64,000 nt of DNA from Cognatishimia sp. F0-27 (GCF_020667845.1 NZ_JAFMPQ010000020.1:1-64000), one strand, 5' to 3'; shown: positions 1 to 9,414, counted from the first letter of the stretch. A program made the numbers and translations. Notes: generated from the letters alone by a model not told the origin.

Positions 1-1
1 T

Positions 2-252
2 CGCCTCGCCATGCTCACCGCGGCTCTGCGCCCCGTCGGGGCCGCCTCGCCATGCCCGCCGCCGCTCTGCGCCCCTTCCCGGGTCGCCTCGCCATACCCA
101 CCGCGGCTCTGCGCCCCTTCCCGGGTCGCCTCGCCATACCCACCGCGGCTCTGCGCCCCGTCCGAGATCGCCTCGCCATGCCCACCGCCGCTCTGCGCCC
201 CTTCCCGGATCGCCTCGCCATGCCCACCGTCGCTCTGCGCCCCGTCCGGGGC
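2..252. repeat. Six tandem copies of a 42-bp minisatellite
   Basis: Units begin at 2, 43, 85, 127, 169 and 211, each opening with CGCCTCGCCAT. The first unit is 41 bp and the others are 42 bp. Copies differ at a handful of positions, mainly in the last 12 bases. Because 42 is a multiple of three, reading frames stay open through the array on both strands and give 14-residue periodic peptides, but no frame has a plausible start, ribosome-binding site or extent. The one-base deletion in unit 1 breaks the frame. I read it as a non-coding minisatellite. It may be the tail of a repeat that continues left of the window. Confidence 0.8.
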
Positions 253-303
253 CGCGCCCGTCTCGCGCCATTGGGGCGAGATGCAAGCGCCCTGTCGCAG
301 GGT

Positions 304-338
304 CACAATGCATGCGCATGGCATGTGCATGCATTGTG
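304..338. promoter_or_regulatory. Perfect 12-bp inverted repeat upstream of the AI-2E permease gene
   Basis: CACAATGCATGC (304-315) is followed after 11 bases by its exact reverse complement GCATGCATTGTG (327-338). More TGCAT motifs surround it (up to about 352). No T-run follows, so it is not an intrinsic terminator. Its position about 90 bp before the start at 430 suits an operator or a 5'-leader hairpin. The binding protein is unknown. Confidence 0.5.
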
Positions 339-429
339 CATCGACTGTGCATTGCGGAATTCGACTGCTATCGCGGCTTGAAAGAGTCTCCCTGACGCGC
401 GATGTATCGCAGAGCAGAAAGGACACGCC

Positions 430-1533
430 ATGGCCCTGCCCGTCCGGGATCAGCTGAAATACTGGGGACTCACCCTCACCGCGATGGTGGTCGTCCTGTG
501 GTTTCTGGGGGACGTCCTTTTGCCCTTTGTCCTCGGATCGGCCATCGCCTATTTTCTCGACCCGGTGGCGGACCGGCTCGAATCCATGGGCCTGTCGCGC
601 GCAGCGGCGACCGGTGTGATCACCATCACCGCCATCGTGCTGTTCATCGTGCTTGCGCTTGCGGTTATCCCCAACTTGATCGAACAGACGCTTCAGCTTT
701 TCGAGGCCTTTCCACAGATCTTCCGGGATCTGTACACAGCACTCACCGAACGCTTCCCGCAGATCATGGACGATTCCGGACCGATCCGTGAAACGCTTGT
801 TTCCATTGGAGAAACCATCCGGGAGCGGGGCGGCGAGCTGCTCAACACCGCGCTGAGCTCGGCGGCCTCACTGCTCAATATCGCGCTGCTTTTCGTGATC
901 GTGCCGGTGGTGGCGGTCTACATGCTTCTCGATTGGGACAACATGGTTGCCAAGATCGACAGCCTGCTGCCGCTCGATCACCGCCCGACAATCCGCAAGC
1001 TTGCCTCGGATATCGACGCGGTGCTTGCCGGGTTCGTGCGTGGGATGGGGTCGGTTTGTCTGGTGCTCGGAATCTACTATGCCGGCGCGCTGTGGCTCGT
1101 CGGGTTGCAATTTGGCCTTGTTGTCGGGGTCGTGGCCGGGTTTCTGACCTTTATTCCCTATGTCGGCGCCATCGTCGGCGGTGCGCTCGCGATCGGGCTG
1201 GCGCTGTTCCAGTTCTGGGGCGAGTGGATCTGGATCATTGCCGTATGGGCCATCTTCCAGTCCGGCCAACTCATCGAAGGCAACTTCCTCACCCCGCGCT
1301 GGGTCGGCTCTTCGGTCGGGCTCCACCCGGTATGGCTGCTGCTGGCCCTGTCGGTCTTCGGCTCGCTTTTCGGCTTCGTCGGCATGCTTGTGGCCGTGCC
1401 ACTGGCGGCGGCGCTCGGCGTCGTCGCGCGCTTTGCCGCCGATCAATACAAGCAAAGCCTGCTCTATCGCGGGCTCACGGGGCGGGAGAGACCCGACACC
1501 GACACCGATTCCGGGAACGACGACACCCCATGA
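430..1533 (+). CDS. AI-2E family transporter (PerM-like permease)
   Basis: A 367-residue polytopic inner-membrane protein of the AI-2E/PerM exporter family. Hydrophobic segments are visible near residues 15-45, 58-85, 145-175 and in a dense block from about 205 to 345. The family's central soluble region, rich in charged residues (about 90-140), lies between them. The C-terminal segments carry the family-typical glycines and the motif FIPYVGAIVGG. The hydrophilic tail is Asp/Thr-rich. The ATG at 430 follows AGAAAGGA at good spacing. The stop codon overlaps the hdaA start (ATGA), so the two genes are translationally coupled. Substrate cannot be told from sequence; members range from autoinducer-2 export to Na+/H+ antiport. 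Confidence 0.88.
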   Translation: MALPVRDQLKYWGLTLTAMVVVLWFLGDVLLPFVLGSAIAYFLDPVADRLESMGLSRAAATGVITITAIVLFIVLALAVIPNLIEQTLQLFEAFPQIFRDLYTALTERFPQIMDDSGPIRETLVSIGETIRERGGELLNTALSSAASLLNIALLFVIVPVVAVYMLLDWDNMVAKIDSLLPLDHRPTIRKLASDIDAVLAGFVRGMGSVCLVLGIYYAGALWLVGLQFGLVVGVVAGFLTFIPYVGAIVGGALAIGLALFQFWGEWIWIIAVWAIFQSGQLIEGNFLTPRWVGSSVGLHPVWLLLALSVFGSLFGFVGMLVAVPLAAALGVVARFAADQYKQSLLYRGLTGRERPDTDTDSGNDDTP

Positions 1534-2231
1534 CCACGCCCGAACAGTTGCCCCTTCCCTTGCCGGTTCGGACCGCGCGAGGGCGCGAGGATTATTTCGT
1601 GAGCGACTCCAATGCGCTGGCCGTGTCGCAGATCGATCATTGGCAGACATGGCAACCGCGCAAATTCGTGCTGACCGGGCCCCCGGCGTCGGGAAAAACA
1701 CATCTTGCCAATGTCTGGGCCACGGCGAGTGGCGCAAGGATCATCGACGCGGACACGCTGATCGAAGCCGACATTCCATCGCTGGCGCACCACAACCTGT
1801 GCGTCGAGGCCCCGGATGCACAATGCGGCGATGACGAATTCGAACGCGCGCTGTTCCACCTGCACAACCTGATCCTCGCCAATGGCCACGCCCTGTTGCT
1901 GACCGCGCGCATGCCGGTCCGGGATTGGCCCATTGCCCTGCCAGACCTGAAGAGCCGGATGATGGGCACGCTGAGTGCCCGGCTCGAGGATCCCGATGAC
2001 ACGTTATTGAGTGCTCTTTTGCTCAAGCTTTTTGCAGATCGCCAGATCACACCGGCCCCGGATGTGATCCCATACCTCGCGACCCATATGCCGCGCAGCT
2101 ACGCCGCCGCGCATGAAATCGTGACGCGTTTGGACACGGCCGCGATGGCGCGCGCCAGCGGTGTGACGCGCCCGCTGGCGAAATCGGTGCTTACAAAGCT
2201 TGCGGATACGGACGATCCGGCCCATCTTTAG
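1530..2231 (+). CDS. hdaA: HdaA, DnaA-related regulator of replication initiation
   Basis: A 233-residue AAA+ protein resembling the ATPase domain of DnaA without its DNA-binding domain. The N-terminus QLPLPLPV fits the clamp-binding peptide of Hda proteins. Walker A is [11 protein letters not shown] at residues 50-60. The Walker B region (LCVEAPDAQ) is degenerate compared with DnaA, as is common in alphaproteobacterial HdaA. The family works with the DNA-loaded beta clamp to stimulate ATP hydrolysis by DnaA and so prevents re-initiation. It starts inside the stop codon of the upstream permease and is followed 47 bp later by ppk, an arrangement I know from other Rhodobacterales. Confidence 0.87.
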   Translation: MTTPEQLPLPLPVRTARGREDYFVSDSNALAVSQIDHWQTWQPRKFVLTGPPASGKTHLANVWATASGARIIDADTLIEADIPSLAHHNLCVEAPDAQCGDDEFERALFHLHNLILANGHALLLTARMPVRDWPIALPDLKSRMMGTLSARLEDPDDTLLSALLLKLFADRQITPAPDVIPYLATHMPRSYAAAHEIVTRLDTAAMARASGVTRPLAKSVLTKLADTDDPAHL

Positions 2232-2278
2232 AGCATGCAATCACAAAATCTTTTCAATTCCAGATCCATAAGTGCGCC

Positions 2279-4450
2279 ATGAGCACCGCTGACTTCCTGC
2301 AATCCGACCTGCCCGCGGCGACGGAGCTTCCGGAGATCGACATGAGCGGGCCGGGACGGTTTTATAACCGCGAACTGAGCTGGCTCGGCTTCAACTGGCG
2401 CGTGCTTGAAGAAGCCGAAAACCCGCGCGTGCCGCTGCTTGAACGCATGCGGTTCCTGTCGATCTCGGCAACCAATCTCGACGAGTTCTATACCGTGCGT
2501 GTCGCGGGTCTCCGGGAACTCAAGCGCGAAGGCCACACGACCCCCGCCTCCGACGGGCTGACCCCGGCCGAACAACTCGTGCTGATCGACGAGAACGCGC
2601 GCGCCCTTCTGGCCCGGCAACAAGCCGTTCTGGGAGACCTGCGCATGTTGATGGAAGCGGAGGGCATCTCCATCGTCGGGCGCGACCAGCTCGACGCGGG
2701 CGACCGCAAGGCGCTTGCGCAGGATTTCCTCGACCAGGTCTTTCCGGTGCTCTCGCCACTGGCCATCGACCCGGCGCACCCGTTTCCCTTTATCCCCAAT
2801 CTGGGCTACTGCCTTGCGCTGCAATTGGAACGCACCCGCGACAAACGCACCTTGCAGGCGCTGCTTCCGATTCCGGCACAGATCGACCGCTTCATGCGCC
2901 TGCCAGCCCCGGAAGGCGCGCATCGCTTTATCATGCTCGAAGATGTGCTGTTGTTGCATATCGAGAGCCTCTTTCCGGGCTACAAGGAAAAGGCGCATTT
3001 CGGTTTCCGGGTGCTGCGCGACAGCGACCTTGAAGTCGAGGAAGAGGCCGAAGATCTGGTGCGCGAATTCGAGGTTGCGCTGAAGCGACGGCGGCGCGGA
3101 GAGGTCGTCCGCCTGACCATCTCGCCCGGATCGCCCAAGGGCCTGCGTGAGATCGTGATGCGTGAATTGCATGTGCGCGAGGAAGAGGTCATCGAACTCG
3201 ATGGGCTTCTGGGCATGGCCGACACCAAGGAGCTGGTCATTGACGACCGGCCCGACCTGCTCTGGCCCAGCTTCACGCCACGGGTGCCGGAACGGGTGCA
3301 GGATCACGAGGGTGACATGTTCGCGGCCATCGCGCAAAAGGACATGCTGCTCCACCACCCGTATGAGACCTTCGACATGGTGGTGCGGTTCCTGGCGCAA
3401 GCCGCGCGCGACCCGGATGTGGTGGCGATCAAGCAGACGCTCTACCGCACCTCGCGCAACTCACCCATCGTCGAAGCGCTGTGCGAAGCGGCGGAGGACG
3501 GCAAGACCGTGACCGCGCTTGTGGAACTCAAGGCGCGGTTTGACGAAGCGGCCAACATCCGCCAGTCGCGGCGGCTCGAACGGGCGGGCGCGCATGTGGT
3601 GTATGGGTTTCTCGATTGGAAAACCCACGCCAAGATCAGCCAGGTTGTGCGCCGTGAAGGCAACCGGCTGGTGACCTACACCCATTGGGGCACCGGAAAC
3701 TATCATCCGATCACGGCCAAGATCTACACGGACCTGAGCTTTTTCACCTGCGATGCGGCCCTTGGGCGCGACGCGGCGAAGCTGTTCAATTACCTCTCGG
3801 GATATGCCCAACCCGCGTCGCTGGAAAACCTGCTGATCTCGCCGCATACGTTGAAAACCGGCATGATCGACCTGATCGACGCCGAAGCGGAACACGCGCG
3901 ACAGGGCCGCCCGGCGCGGATCTGGCTCAAGTTGAACTCGTTGATCGAACCCGACATGATCGATGCCCTCTATGAGGCCAGTCGCGCAGGGGTGCGCATC
4001 GATTGCGTGGTGCGCGGGATCTGTGGTCTGAGACCGGGTGTGAAAGGCCTGAGCGACAATATCCGCGTGAAATCGGTCGTTGGGCGCTTTCTGGAGCATT
4101 CGCGCATTCTGTGCTTTGGCAACGGGTACGGCTTGCCACACAAGAAGGCGCGCGTGTTCATGTCTTCGGCGGACTGGATGGGGCGCAACCTCAACCGACG
4201 GGTCGAGACCGGCGTGGAGATCCTCAACGCCACGGTCAAGGCACAGATCGTGAGCCAAATCATGGCCGCGAACCTTGCCGACATGGCGCAAAGCTGGGTC
4301 ATGGCCCCCGATGGCAGTTTCAAGCGGCAGCCGCTTGAGGAAGGCGCCTTTGCGTTCAATTGCCACCGGTTCTTCATGGAAAACCCCTCCCTCTCGGGGC
4401 GCGGGTCCGCCGGTGCGGGCGATGTGCCCAAGCTGACGCATGGCGACTGA
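2279..4450 (+). CDS. ppk: Polyphosphate kinase 1
   Basis: A 723-residue PPK1, near the usual family length, which reversibly polymerises the gamma-phosphate of ATP into polyphosphate. The N-terminal domain opens with [19 protein letters not shown] near residue 28 and [10 protein letters not shown] near 62. The two phospholipase-D-like catalytic domains follow. The candidate phospho-histidine is His469 in [11 protein letters not shown], and [14 protein letters not shown] near residue 625 is the second conserved block. It lies 47 bp after hdaA and is probably co-transcribed. The partner gene ppx, often adjacent, is 3 kb away here. Confidence 0.95.
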   Translation: MSTADFLQSDLPAATELPEIDMSGPGRFYNRELSWLGFNWRVLEEAENPRVPLLERMRFLSISATNLDEFYTVRVAGLRELKREGHTTPASDGLTPAEQLVLIDENARALLARQQAVLGDLRMLMEAEGISIVGRDQLDAGDRKALAQDFLDQVFPVLSPLAIDPAHPFPFIPNLGYCLALQLERTRDKRTLQALLPIPAQIDRFMRLPAPEGAHRFIMLEDVLLLHIESLFPGYKEKAHFGFRVLRDSDLEVEEEAEDLVREFEVALKRRRRGEVVRLTISPGSPKGLREIVMRELHVREEEVIELDGLLGMADTKELVIDDRPDLLWPSFTPRVPERVQDHEGDMFAAIAQKDMLLHHPYETFDMVVRFLAQAARDPDVVAIKQTLYRTSRNSPIVEALCEAAEDGKTVTALVELKARFDEAANIRQSRRLERAGAHVVYGFLDWKTHAKISQVVRREGNRLVTYTHWGTGNYHPITAKIYTDLSFFTCDAALGRDAAKLFNYLSGYAQPASLENLLISPHTLKTGMIDLIDAEAEHARQGRPARIWLKLNSLIEPDMIDALYEASRAGVRIDCVVRGICGLRPGVKGLSDNIRVKSVVGRFLEHSRILCFGNGYGLPHKKARVFMSSADWMGRNLNRRVETGVEILNATVKAQIVSQIMAANLADMAQSWVMAPDGSFKRQPLEEGAFAFNCHRFFMENPSLSGRGSAGAGDVPKLTHGD

Positions 4451-4669
4451 GCGGCACCGACGCGACTGATCCTTTCGTAATGGGCCTGTCCTGGGTGCAT
4501 CCGGGCAAGCGCGGTTTCGACCGGCTGGCGCGGTGTCTTGGCCGACCGTGCGCCCCCGCCGATATCGCAATACAGGATTCACAACTATAAATAGTTAATA
4601 CTTGGTGACTTATCTCTTTTTGCGTGCAAGATTCTACTTACGAAAAAGCTTTATAAAAGGAACACAACC
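4451..4669 (+). promoter_or_regulatory. AT-rich leader before the collar-like gene
   Basis: The last 90 bases (about 4575-4665) are markedly AT-rich against the GC-rich neighbourhood and contain runs such as CTATAAATAGTTAATA and GCTTTATAAAAGGA. This suits a promoter for the gene at 4670. I could not fix a convincing -35/-10 pair. No clear terminator for ppk was found. Confidence 0.35.
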
Positions 4670-5254
4670 ATGAAGCGTATTATCGCCGCTGCCGTCATTG
4701 CATCTGCCGGATGGATAGCCCCCGACCGGGCCGACGCCCAAGAGGCCATGATCGGTCAAATCACCTATTTTGGCTTCAACTGGTGCCCGCGGTCATGGGC
4801 GAAGGCCGACGGACAGCTTCTTGCCATTGCCCAGAACCAAGCGCTGTTTTCGCTCATTGGCACAATCTATGGCGGCGATGGACGCACCACCTTCGCACTG
4901 CCCGATTTGCGCGGCCGATCGGCCGTCAACTATGGTCAGGGACCGGGTTTGAGCAACCTGCCCATCGGCGGCAAGGCCGGGGCCGAAACAGTGACCCTCA
5001 ATGCGCAGCAGATGCCTGCCCATAACCACGCCTTCTTTGCCGACGAAGAAGACGCCACGACGGACGATCCAAACGGCGGTGTGCTGGCCATCACTGGTGA
5101 GAACGTCTTTGGCACCGCCCTGACCGCTCCGGTCCAGATGAATGGCTCCGTGATTGGCAATGCCGGCAACAATGCAAGCGTGCCGATACGCGACCCCTAT
5201 CTCGCCGTGACGGCCTGCATTGCGCTTCAGGGGATCTATCCATCGCGATCCTGA
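4670..5254 (+). CDS. Secreted phage tail-collar-domain protein (microcystin-dependent-protein type)
   Basis: A 194-residue protein with an N-terminal signal peptide (about residues 1-23, ending ADAQ). It is followed by a phage tail-collar domain: IGQITYFGFNWCPRSWAKADGQLL, then NQALFSLIGTIYGGDG and TFALPDLRGR. The C-terminal half carries QMPAHNHAFF and a conserved-looking PYLAVTACIALQGIYPSR end. Such proteins occur as stand-alone genes in many free-living bacteria, where their function is poorly known; no other tail genes are nearby. The start is supported by AAAGGAA 9 bases upstream. It lies between ppk and a lone flagellin, which suggests the pair entered the locus together. The fold assignment is solid; the role is unknown. 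Confidence 0.85.
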   Translation: MKRIIAAAVIASAGWIAPDRADAQEAMIGQITYFGFNWCPRSWAKADGQLLAIAQNQALFSLIGTIYGGDGRTTFALPDLRGRSAVNYGQGPGLSNLPIGGKAGAETVTLNAQQMPAHNHAFFADEEDATTDDPNGGVLAITGENVFGTALTAPVQMNGSVIGNAGNNASVPIRDPYLAVTACIALQGIYPSRS

Positions 5255-6004
5255 TCGCGTAGCGCACCCAGCGCGCCAAATCACACCGGCGCAAGCGCGC
5301 CGCACAGGGGTTTGTGCGCTGTTCGCGCGGATTTGGCAGGATCCCACAAGACGGGGCGCGCGCGGATGGCATCGACCAGCCCGCGCGCGTCCTCTTCGGC
5401 GCCAGCGGGCGCTCTGCGCGCGCGAGAACGGCGGCAGGCGCTTTGCCCGGCTCGGTCCGGCCCCGTGATGGAAGGCCGGTGCAGCGGTGTGGGTCCGTCG
5501 GGACATGCGCAACCGACATGAAAGCGCCGCGACCCAGGACGGGCCCCTACAGAGACGCGGGGCACCCGTGCCGATCCAGAGCCCGGGCGCAGGATCCGCC
5601 GCTGGACATGCCTTGAGGCCACCGCGCTGCTGCGGTCCCGGATGGCGCTGCACTCCCTGTCGTGGCGCGCCTCTCAAGGCAAAGCCGAGGCCGCTCCGAC
5701 CCGCGTGACGCGGCAACCGTGGCATCGCGGACCAGCAGCGCGGCTGGCAAGGTTTCGGTAAGGTGCCTTATTTTCGCCTTAACAACACCGCCAACAGACC
5801 CGAATTCGTAAAGCCCGCGTTAAGAGATCAACGCCATTCTGGGCTCACTGAAAGCAGTGGCGGGAGGACCTGCCACATATTTCATGAGAGACCGCACCAG
5901 AACGGGCACGGCCTCTCGAAGGGCGACAAAAACCGCCATGCATCGCCGGGCTGCACCCCATTGATGCGTTGGCAAGCTGCCCGCAACAGCAAAGGCTCTC
6001 GCAG
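5255..6004. other. 750-bp intergenic region upstream of flagellin, no gene seen
   Basis: From 5255 to about 5745 the sequence is GC-rich, and its open frames have no recognisable motifs or ribosome-binding sites. From about 5750 to 5830 it is richer in A/T, with TAAGG/CCTTA inverted arms (about 5759-5782), and probably holds the flagellin promoter. The remaining 170 bases would be a long leader. I could not identify a sigma-28 or sigma-54 promoter with confidence. Confidence 0.5.
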
Positions 6005-7303
6005 ATGTCGAGCATCCTCACCAACAACGGTGCCATGGTGGCGCTGAAAACTCTCAGAACCATTAACAACGATCTGGACTCTGTCCGTTCGGAGATCTCA
6101 ACGGGCAAGAAAGTCGGCAGCGCATCCGACAACGCCGCCGTGTTCGCCATTTCGAAAGCCATGGAATCCGATGTGCGCGGCTTCAAGGCCGTGTCCGACA
6201 GCCTGTCGCTCGGACAGGCCACCGTTTCGGTGGCGCGCCAGGGTGCCGAAACCGTCACGGACCTGCTCACAGAGATCAAGGGCAAGATCGTATCCGCACA
6301 AGGCGAAGGCGGGGGCGAACCGGAGAAGATCCAGGCCGATATCGACGCCTTGGTGAGCCAGATCGGTGACATTGTCGATACCGCCTCCTTCAACGGCGCG
6401 AACCTGCTCAAGAACACCAGCACGGAAGAAGGCTCCGGCACCACGTCGGTGATGTCCTCCATCGACCGGTCCGACAGCGGGGTCACCACCTCCGAGATCG
6501 ACATCCGCAAGCGCGATCTGACGACCGGTGCGAGCGCCATCGCGGCGACCGGCGGCACCTTTACCGCTTCGGAGGCCACCGGCACCGTGAACGCGACCGA
6601 AGCCGATATCGACCTGTCCGGCGTGGATGTGGAGGCAGGCAAGGCCTTCTCGCTGCAGATTTTCGGCACCGACGCAGACGATTCCGCCTTCACCCAGGCT
6701 GATTTGCGCAACACCGCTGCCGCCGCGGGCACCCAAGGCGAGGCTGCCGGGGGAGACATCACCTACGTGGCACGCGACGGCGACACCATGGCCGATGTGG
6801 CCAAGGCGCTCAGCAAGGAATTTGCCGCCTACGCGAACGAGAATGGCATCGACAGCGATACCCTGTCCATCAGCGCTGCGGGCGAAAGCCTTGTCGCCAC
6901 GTCGAATGTGACCGACGGCACCGATACGATCGCGGTCACCGTGATGTCTGTCGGCGCGGATGCGGGCAACACGATCGGTGGCGGCCTTGAAGGGTTGGAG
7001 AGCCTCTCTGTCTTGACCGAAGATGATGCGGCTGCGGCTCTGTCCAATATCGAAGGTTTGATCAGTGCCTCGATCGACGCTGCGGCGTCCTTTGGCTCCG
7101 ATCAGGGTCGGCTCGAGACCCAGAAGGACTTCATCGCCGGTCTGACCGACGCCCTGAAATCCGGCATCGGAACCCTGACCGATGCGGACATGACCGAGGC
7201 CTCCGCGCGTCTGCAGGCGCTCGAAGTGCAGCAGCAGCTCGCGACCCAGTCGCTCTCCATCGCGAACCGGGCGCCGCAGTCGCTTCTGTCCCTGTTCCGC
7301 TAA
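6005..7303 (+). CDS. Flagellin
   Basis: A 432-residue filament protein. The N-terminal D0/D1 helices start MSSILTNNGAMVALKTL and contain the ISTGKKVGSASDNAA stretch near residues 35-50. The C-terminal D1/D0 part has QGRLETQKDFI and ends ALEVQQQLATQSLSIAN...SLLSLFR, as in Rhodobacterales flagellins. The variable centre (about 150-340) is Ala/Thr/Asp-rich and accounts for the surface-exposed domains. I chose ATG 6005 over the ORF's upstream ATG at 5969 because homologous flagellins begin MSSILTN and the extra 12 residues look artefactual. No flaF, flbT or other flagellar gene is adjacent, so export and assembly must depend on a distant locus. A clear terminator follows. Confidence 0.92.
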   Translation: MSSILTNNGAMVALKTLRTINNDLDSVRSEISTGKKVGSASDNAAVFAISKAMESDVRGFKAVSDSLSLGQATVSVARQGAETVTDLLTEIKGKIVSAQGEGGGEPEKIQADIDALVSQIGDIVDTASFNGANLLKNTSTEEGSGTTSVMSSIDRSDSGVTTSEIDIRKRDLTTGASAIAATGGTFTASEATGTVNATEADIDLSGVDVEAGKAFSLQIFGTDADDSAFTQADLRNTAAAAGTQGEAAGGDITYVARDGDTMADVAKALSKEFAAYANENGIDSDTLSISAAGESLVATSNVTDGTDTIAVTVMSVGADAGNTIGGGLEGLESLSVLTEDDAAAALSNIEGLISASIDAAASFGSDQGRLETQKDFIAGLTDALKSGIGTLTDADMTEASARLQALEVQQQLATQSLSIANRAPQSLLSLFR

Positions 7304-7346
7304 GCCGAGGACAGAATTCGATAAACTACTGAAATATATTGACTTT

Positions 7347-7374
7347 GGGGGCGGCATTCCACCGCCCCCTTTTT
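7347..7374 (+). terminator. Intrinsic terminator after flagellin
   Basis: Stem GGGGGCGG (7347-7354), loop CATTCCA, stem CCGCCCCC (7362-7369), then TTTTT. The 8-bp stem is perfect, and it sits 44 bp after the flagellin stop. Confidence 0.9.
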
Positions 7375-7439
7375 CGTGGCCGGCGCTTGACCGCCCCGGC
7401 ACGCTGCGCCATCTTGCGGCTGCCAGCGGAGGGAGAGCC

Positions 7440-8984
7440 ATGGCCAGCATTGAGACCCCGATCGAAGACTGGGAGCCCTTCGGCGCGCCGCTGTTTCAGG
7501 ACGCCTCGGTGCGCAAACTGTCAAAGGTGGGGGTCGTGGATATCGGCTCCAACTCCGTGCGACTGGTGGTGTTTGACGGCGCCGCGCGCAGCCCCGCCTA
7601 TTTCTACAACGAAAAGGTCATGTGCGGTCTTGGCGCCGGGATGCCCGAAACCGGGCGGCTGAACCCTGAAGGCAAGAAGCGGGCTTTCTCCGCCCTTGCG
7701 CGGTTCAAGGCGCTTGCCGACGGCATGCAGCTCTTTTCGATGTCGATCTTTGCCACCGCCGCCATGCGCGAGGCCGAGGACGGCCCGGAGTTTTGCGAGA
7801 CGGTGCAGCGCGAAACCGGGCTCTCCGTGCATGTGATAGACGGCGAGGAAGAGGCGCGGCTCTCTGCACAAGGTGTGTTGCTTGGCTGGCCCGGCAGCTT
7901 TGGTCTTGTCTGCGATATCGGAGGCTCGTCGATGGAATTGGCCGAGATCCATGACGGAACCGTCGGTCGCCGGATCACCTCGCCGCTTGGACCCCTGAAA
8001 TTCAAGGACATGAGCGGCGGAAAGAAAGCGCGCGAGAAGTATATCCGAAAGGAAATGCAGAAGCTTGCCGATCACATGGGTGTGCAGCGTGACCGGCTGT
8101 TCCTTGTGGGCGGGTCGTGGCGCGCCATTGCGCGGATCGACATGGAGCGGCGCAACTATCCGCTGCATGTCCTGCACGAATACCGCATGGATTCCGATGC
8201 CGTCGAAGCCACGGCGCGCTTTATCGAAGAGGCCGATCTAGAAGAGTTGAGAACGGCCTGCGGAATTTCACCCTCGCGCATGGCGCTGGTGCCCTACGCG
8301 ACCGAGGTTCTGACGCGCCTGGTGCGCAGTTTCGAGCCGCTGGACATTGCGATTTCGAGTTATGGCATTCGCGAGGGCATGCTCTATGAGCAGATGCCCG
8401 ACGACCTGCGCGCGCGCGATCCGCTGATCGAGGCCTGCCGGTTTGCCGAGAGCAAGGACGCCCGCCTGCCCGGCTTTGGCAAGCGGCTCTATCGCTTTGT
8501 CGAGCCCTTGTTTCCCGACCTTCCCATGGCCCGGCTGCGGCTCGTTCGGGCGGCCTGCCTTCTGCACGATGTCAGCTGGCGCGCACATCCGGATTACCGT
8601 GCGGAAGTCTGCTTTGACTATGCCACCCGCGCCAATCTCGGTGGCTTGAAGCATTGGGAGCGGATCTATCTCGGGCTCGCGCTGTTGCACCGGTATCGCA
8701 ACAAACAAACGGGCAGCCGGTTCGAAGCGCTCTACGATCTGGTCGACGCGCGCAGCACCGCGGAGGCCGAAGTGCTTGGCAAGGCGATGCGGCTTGGCGC
8801 GATGCTCTGGACGAAGGATGGCAAGGACGCGCGTCCACGGCTCAGCTGGGACCTGACCGAGCGGGTTCTGACGCTGCACCTGTCGAAGACCGCGCAGGAC
8901 CTCTATGGTGAGGTCACGGAAGCCCGGTTCAAATCACTCGCGACCGCGCTTGATGCGGCCGAGTATCGTGTCGCCATCGATTGA
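7440..8984 (+). CDS. ppx: Ppx/GppA family exopolyphosphatase
   Basis: A 514-residue ASKHA-fold phosphatase that releases orthophosphate from polyphosphate ends, or pppGpp pyrophosphatase by family kinship. Phosphate loop 1 is VVDIGSNSVRLVVFDG at residues 32-47. The second is CDIGGSSMELAEI near 158-170. A conserved ATAAMREAEDG and the catalytic-acid region DGEEEARLS lie between them. The C-terminal half (about 330-514) is the HD-like helical domain of long Ppx proteins, with LLHDVSWRAHPDYR. The start follows GGAGGGAGA. It stands on its own after the flagellin terminator, so it is not co-transcribed with ppk here. Confidence 0.92.
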   Translation: MASIETPIEDWEPFGAPLFQDASVRKLSKVGVVDIGSNSVRLVVFDGAARSPAYFYNEKVMCGLGAGMPETGRLNPEGKKRAFSALARFKALADGMQLFSMSIFATAAMREAEDGPEFCETVQRETGLSVHVIDGEEEARLSAQGVLLGWPGSFGLVCDIGGSSMELAEIHDGTVGRRITSPLGPLKFKDMSGGKKAREKYIRKEMQKLADHMGVQRDRLFLVGGSWRAIARIDMERRNYPLHVLHEYRMDSDAVEATARFIEEADLEELRTACGISPSRMALVPYATEVLTRLVRSFEPLDIAISSYGIREGMLYEQMPDDLRARDPLIEACRFAESKDARLPGFGKRLYRFVEPLFPDLPMARLRLVRAACLLHDVSWRAHPDYRAEVCFDYATRANLGGLKHWERIYLGLALLHRYRNKQTGSRFEALYDLVDARSTAEAEVLGKAMRLGAMLWTKDGKDARPRLSWDLTERVLTLHLSKTAQDLYGEVTEARFKSLATALDAAEYRVAID

Positions 8985-9010
8985 CGCCGCGCTCCCGGCT
9001 TTTATTCGGC

Positions 9011-9376
9011 TCAGAGCTCTATCTCGCTCTCCGGATCAGGCTCAATCGCACGCTCTTCATCGGTTTTCCGGCGCAGGATAATGTCGCCATTGGGCAGGAT
9101 TTCCGGCGGATGATACGCCGTCCAGTCTTCCACCTGTCGGGCCAGGTCACGCAGATGCGGCCCCATGGTCTGCGCGAAATCGCGCAGCGCGGGCTCCATC
9201 TCTTCGGCAAGGCCCTGAAGCTCGTCAAGCGCGGGCTCCATTTCTTCCATCAACCCGCGCAGAAAGAGCTTCGCGCCCTCCTCCATCAGGTTGAACCCGC
9301 CATCCGTATCCTGCGCGGCACCCGGCGCTGCAATCGTCGCCGCGGCGACAAGGGGGATCACCATGTTTTTCATCAT
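9011..9376 (-). CDS. Small periplasmic protein of unknown function
   Basis: About 121 residues. A short signal peptide (MKNMVIPLVAAATIAAPGAAQ) is followed by an acidic, Met- and Glu-rich amphipathic region with two EEMEPAL repeats (near residues 43 and 57) and the segment VEDWTAYHPPEILPNGDIILRR. Similar small proteins are widespread in Rhodobacteraceae but uncharacterised. Start choice is uncertain: the upstream ATG at 9406 has a TGAGG six to ten bases before it and sits 8 bp after the nuclease stop, which would add ten residues to the signal peptide. It is probably translated from the same mRNA as the EEP nuclease upstream. Confidence 0.7.
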   Translation of the reverse strand: MMKNMVIPLVAAATIAAPGAAQDTDGGFNLMEEGAKLFLRGLMEEMEPALDELQGLAEEMEPALRDFAQTMGPHLRDLARQVEDWTAYHPPEILPNGDIILRRKTDEERAIEPDPESEIEL

Positions 9377-9414
9377 GGTCGCAATATAGGCGCGCTCCGG
9401 GCGCATTTGAAGCC

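Noticed and set aside
2-252. CRISPR array
   Set aside because: The repeats are contiguous 42-mers with no unique spacers and no cas genes.
11-457. Open frames of 148, 109 and 70 residues through the 42-bp repeats
   Set aside because: Periodic low-complexity products caused by the repeat itself. No ribosome-binding site, and competing frames on both strands.
868-1737. 289-residue minus-strand ORF over the permease and hdaA
   Set aside because: Antisense to two well-supported genes, with random-looking composition.
5281-5622. Minus-strand ORF of 113 residues
   Set aside because: Arg/Ala/Pro-rich shadow typical of GC-rich non-coding DNA, with no motif or start signal.
4670-7303. Prophage remnant
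   Set aside because: Only one collar-domain gene, with a signal peptide. No other phage gene, integrase or attachment repeat.
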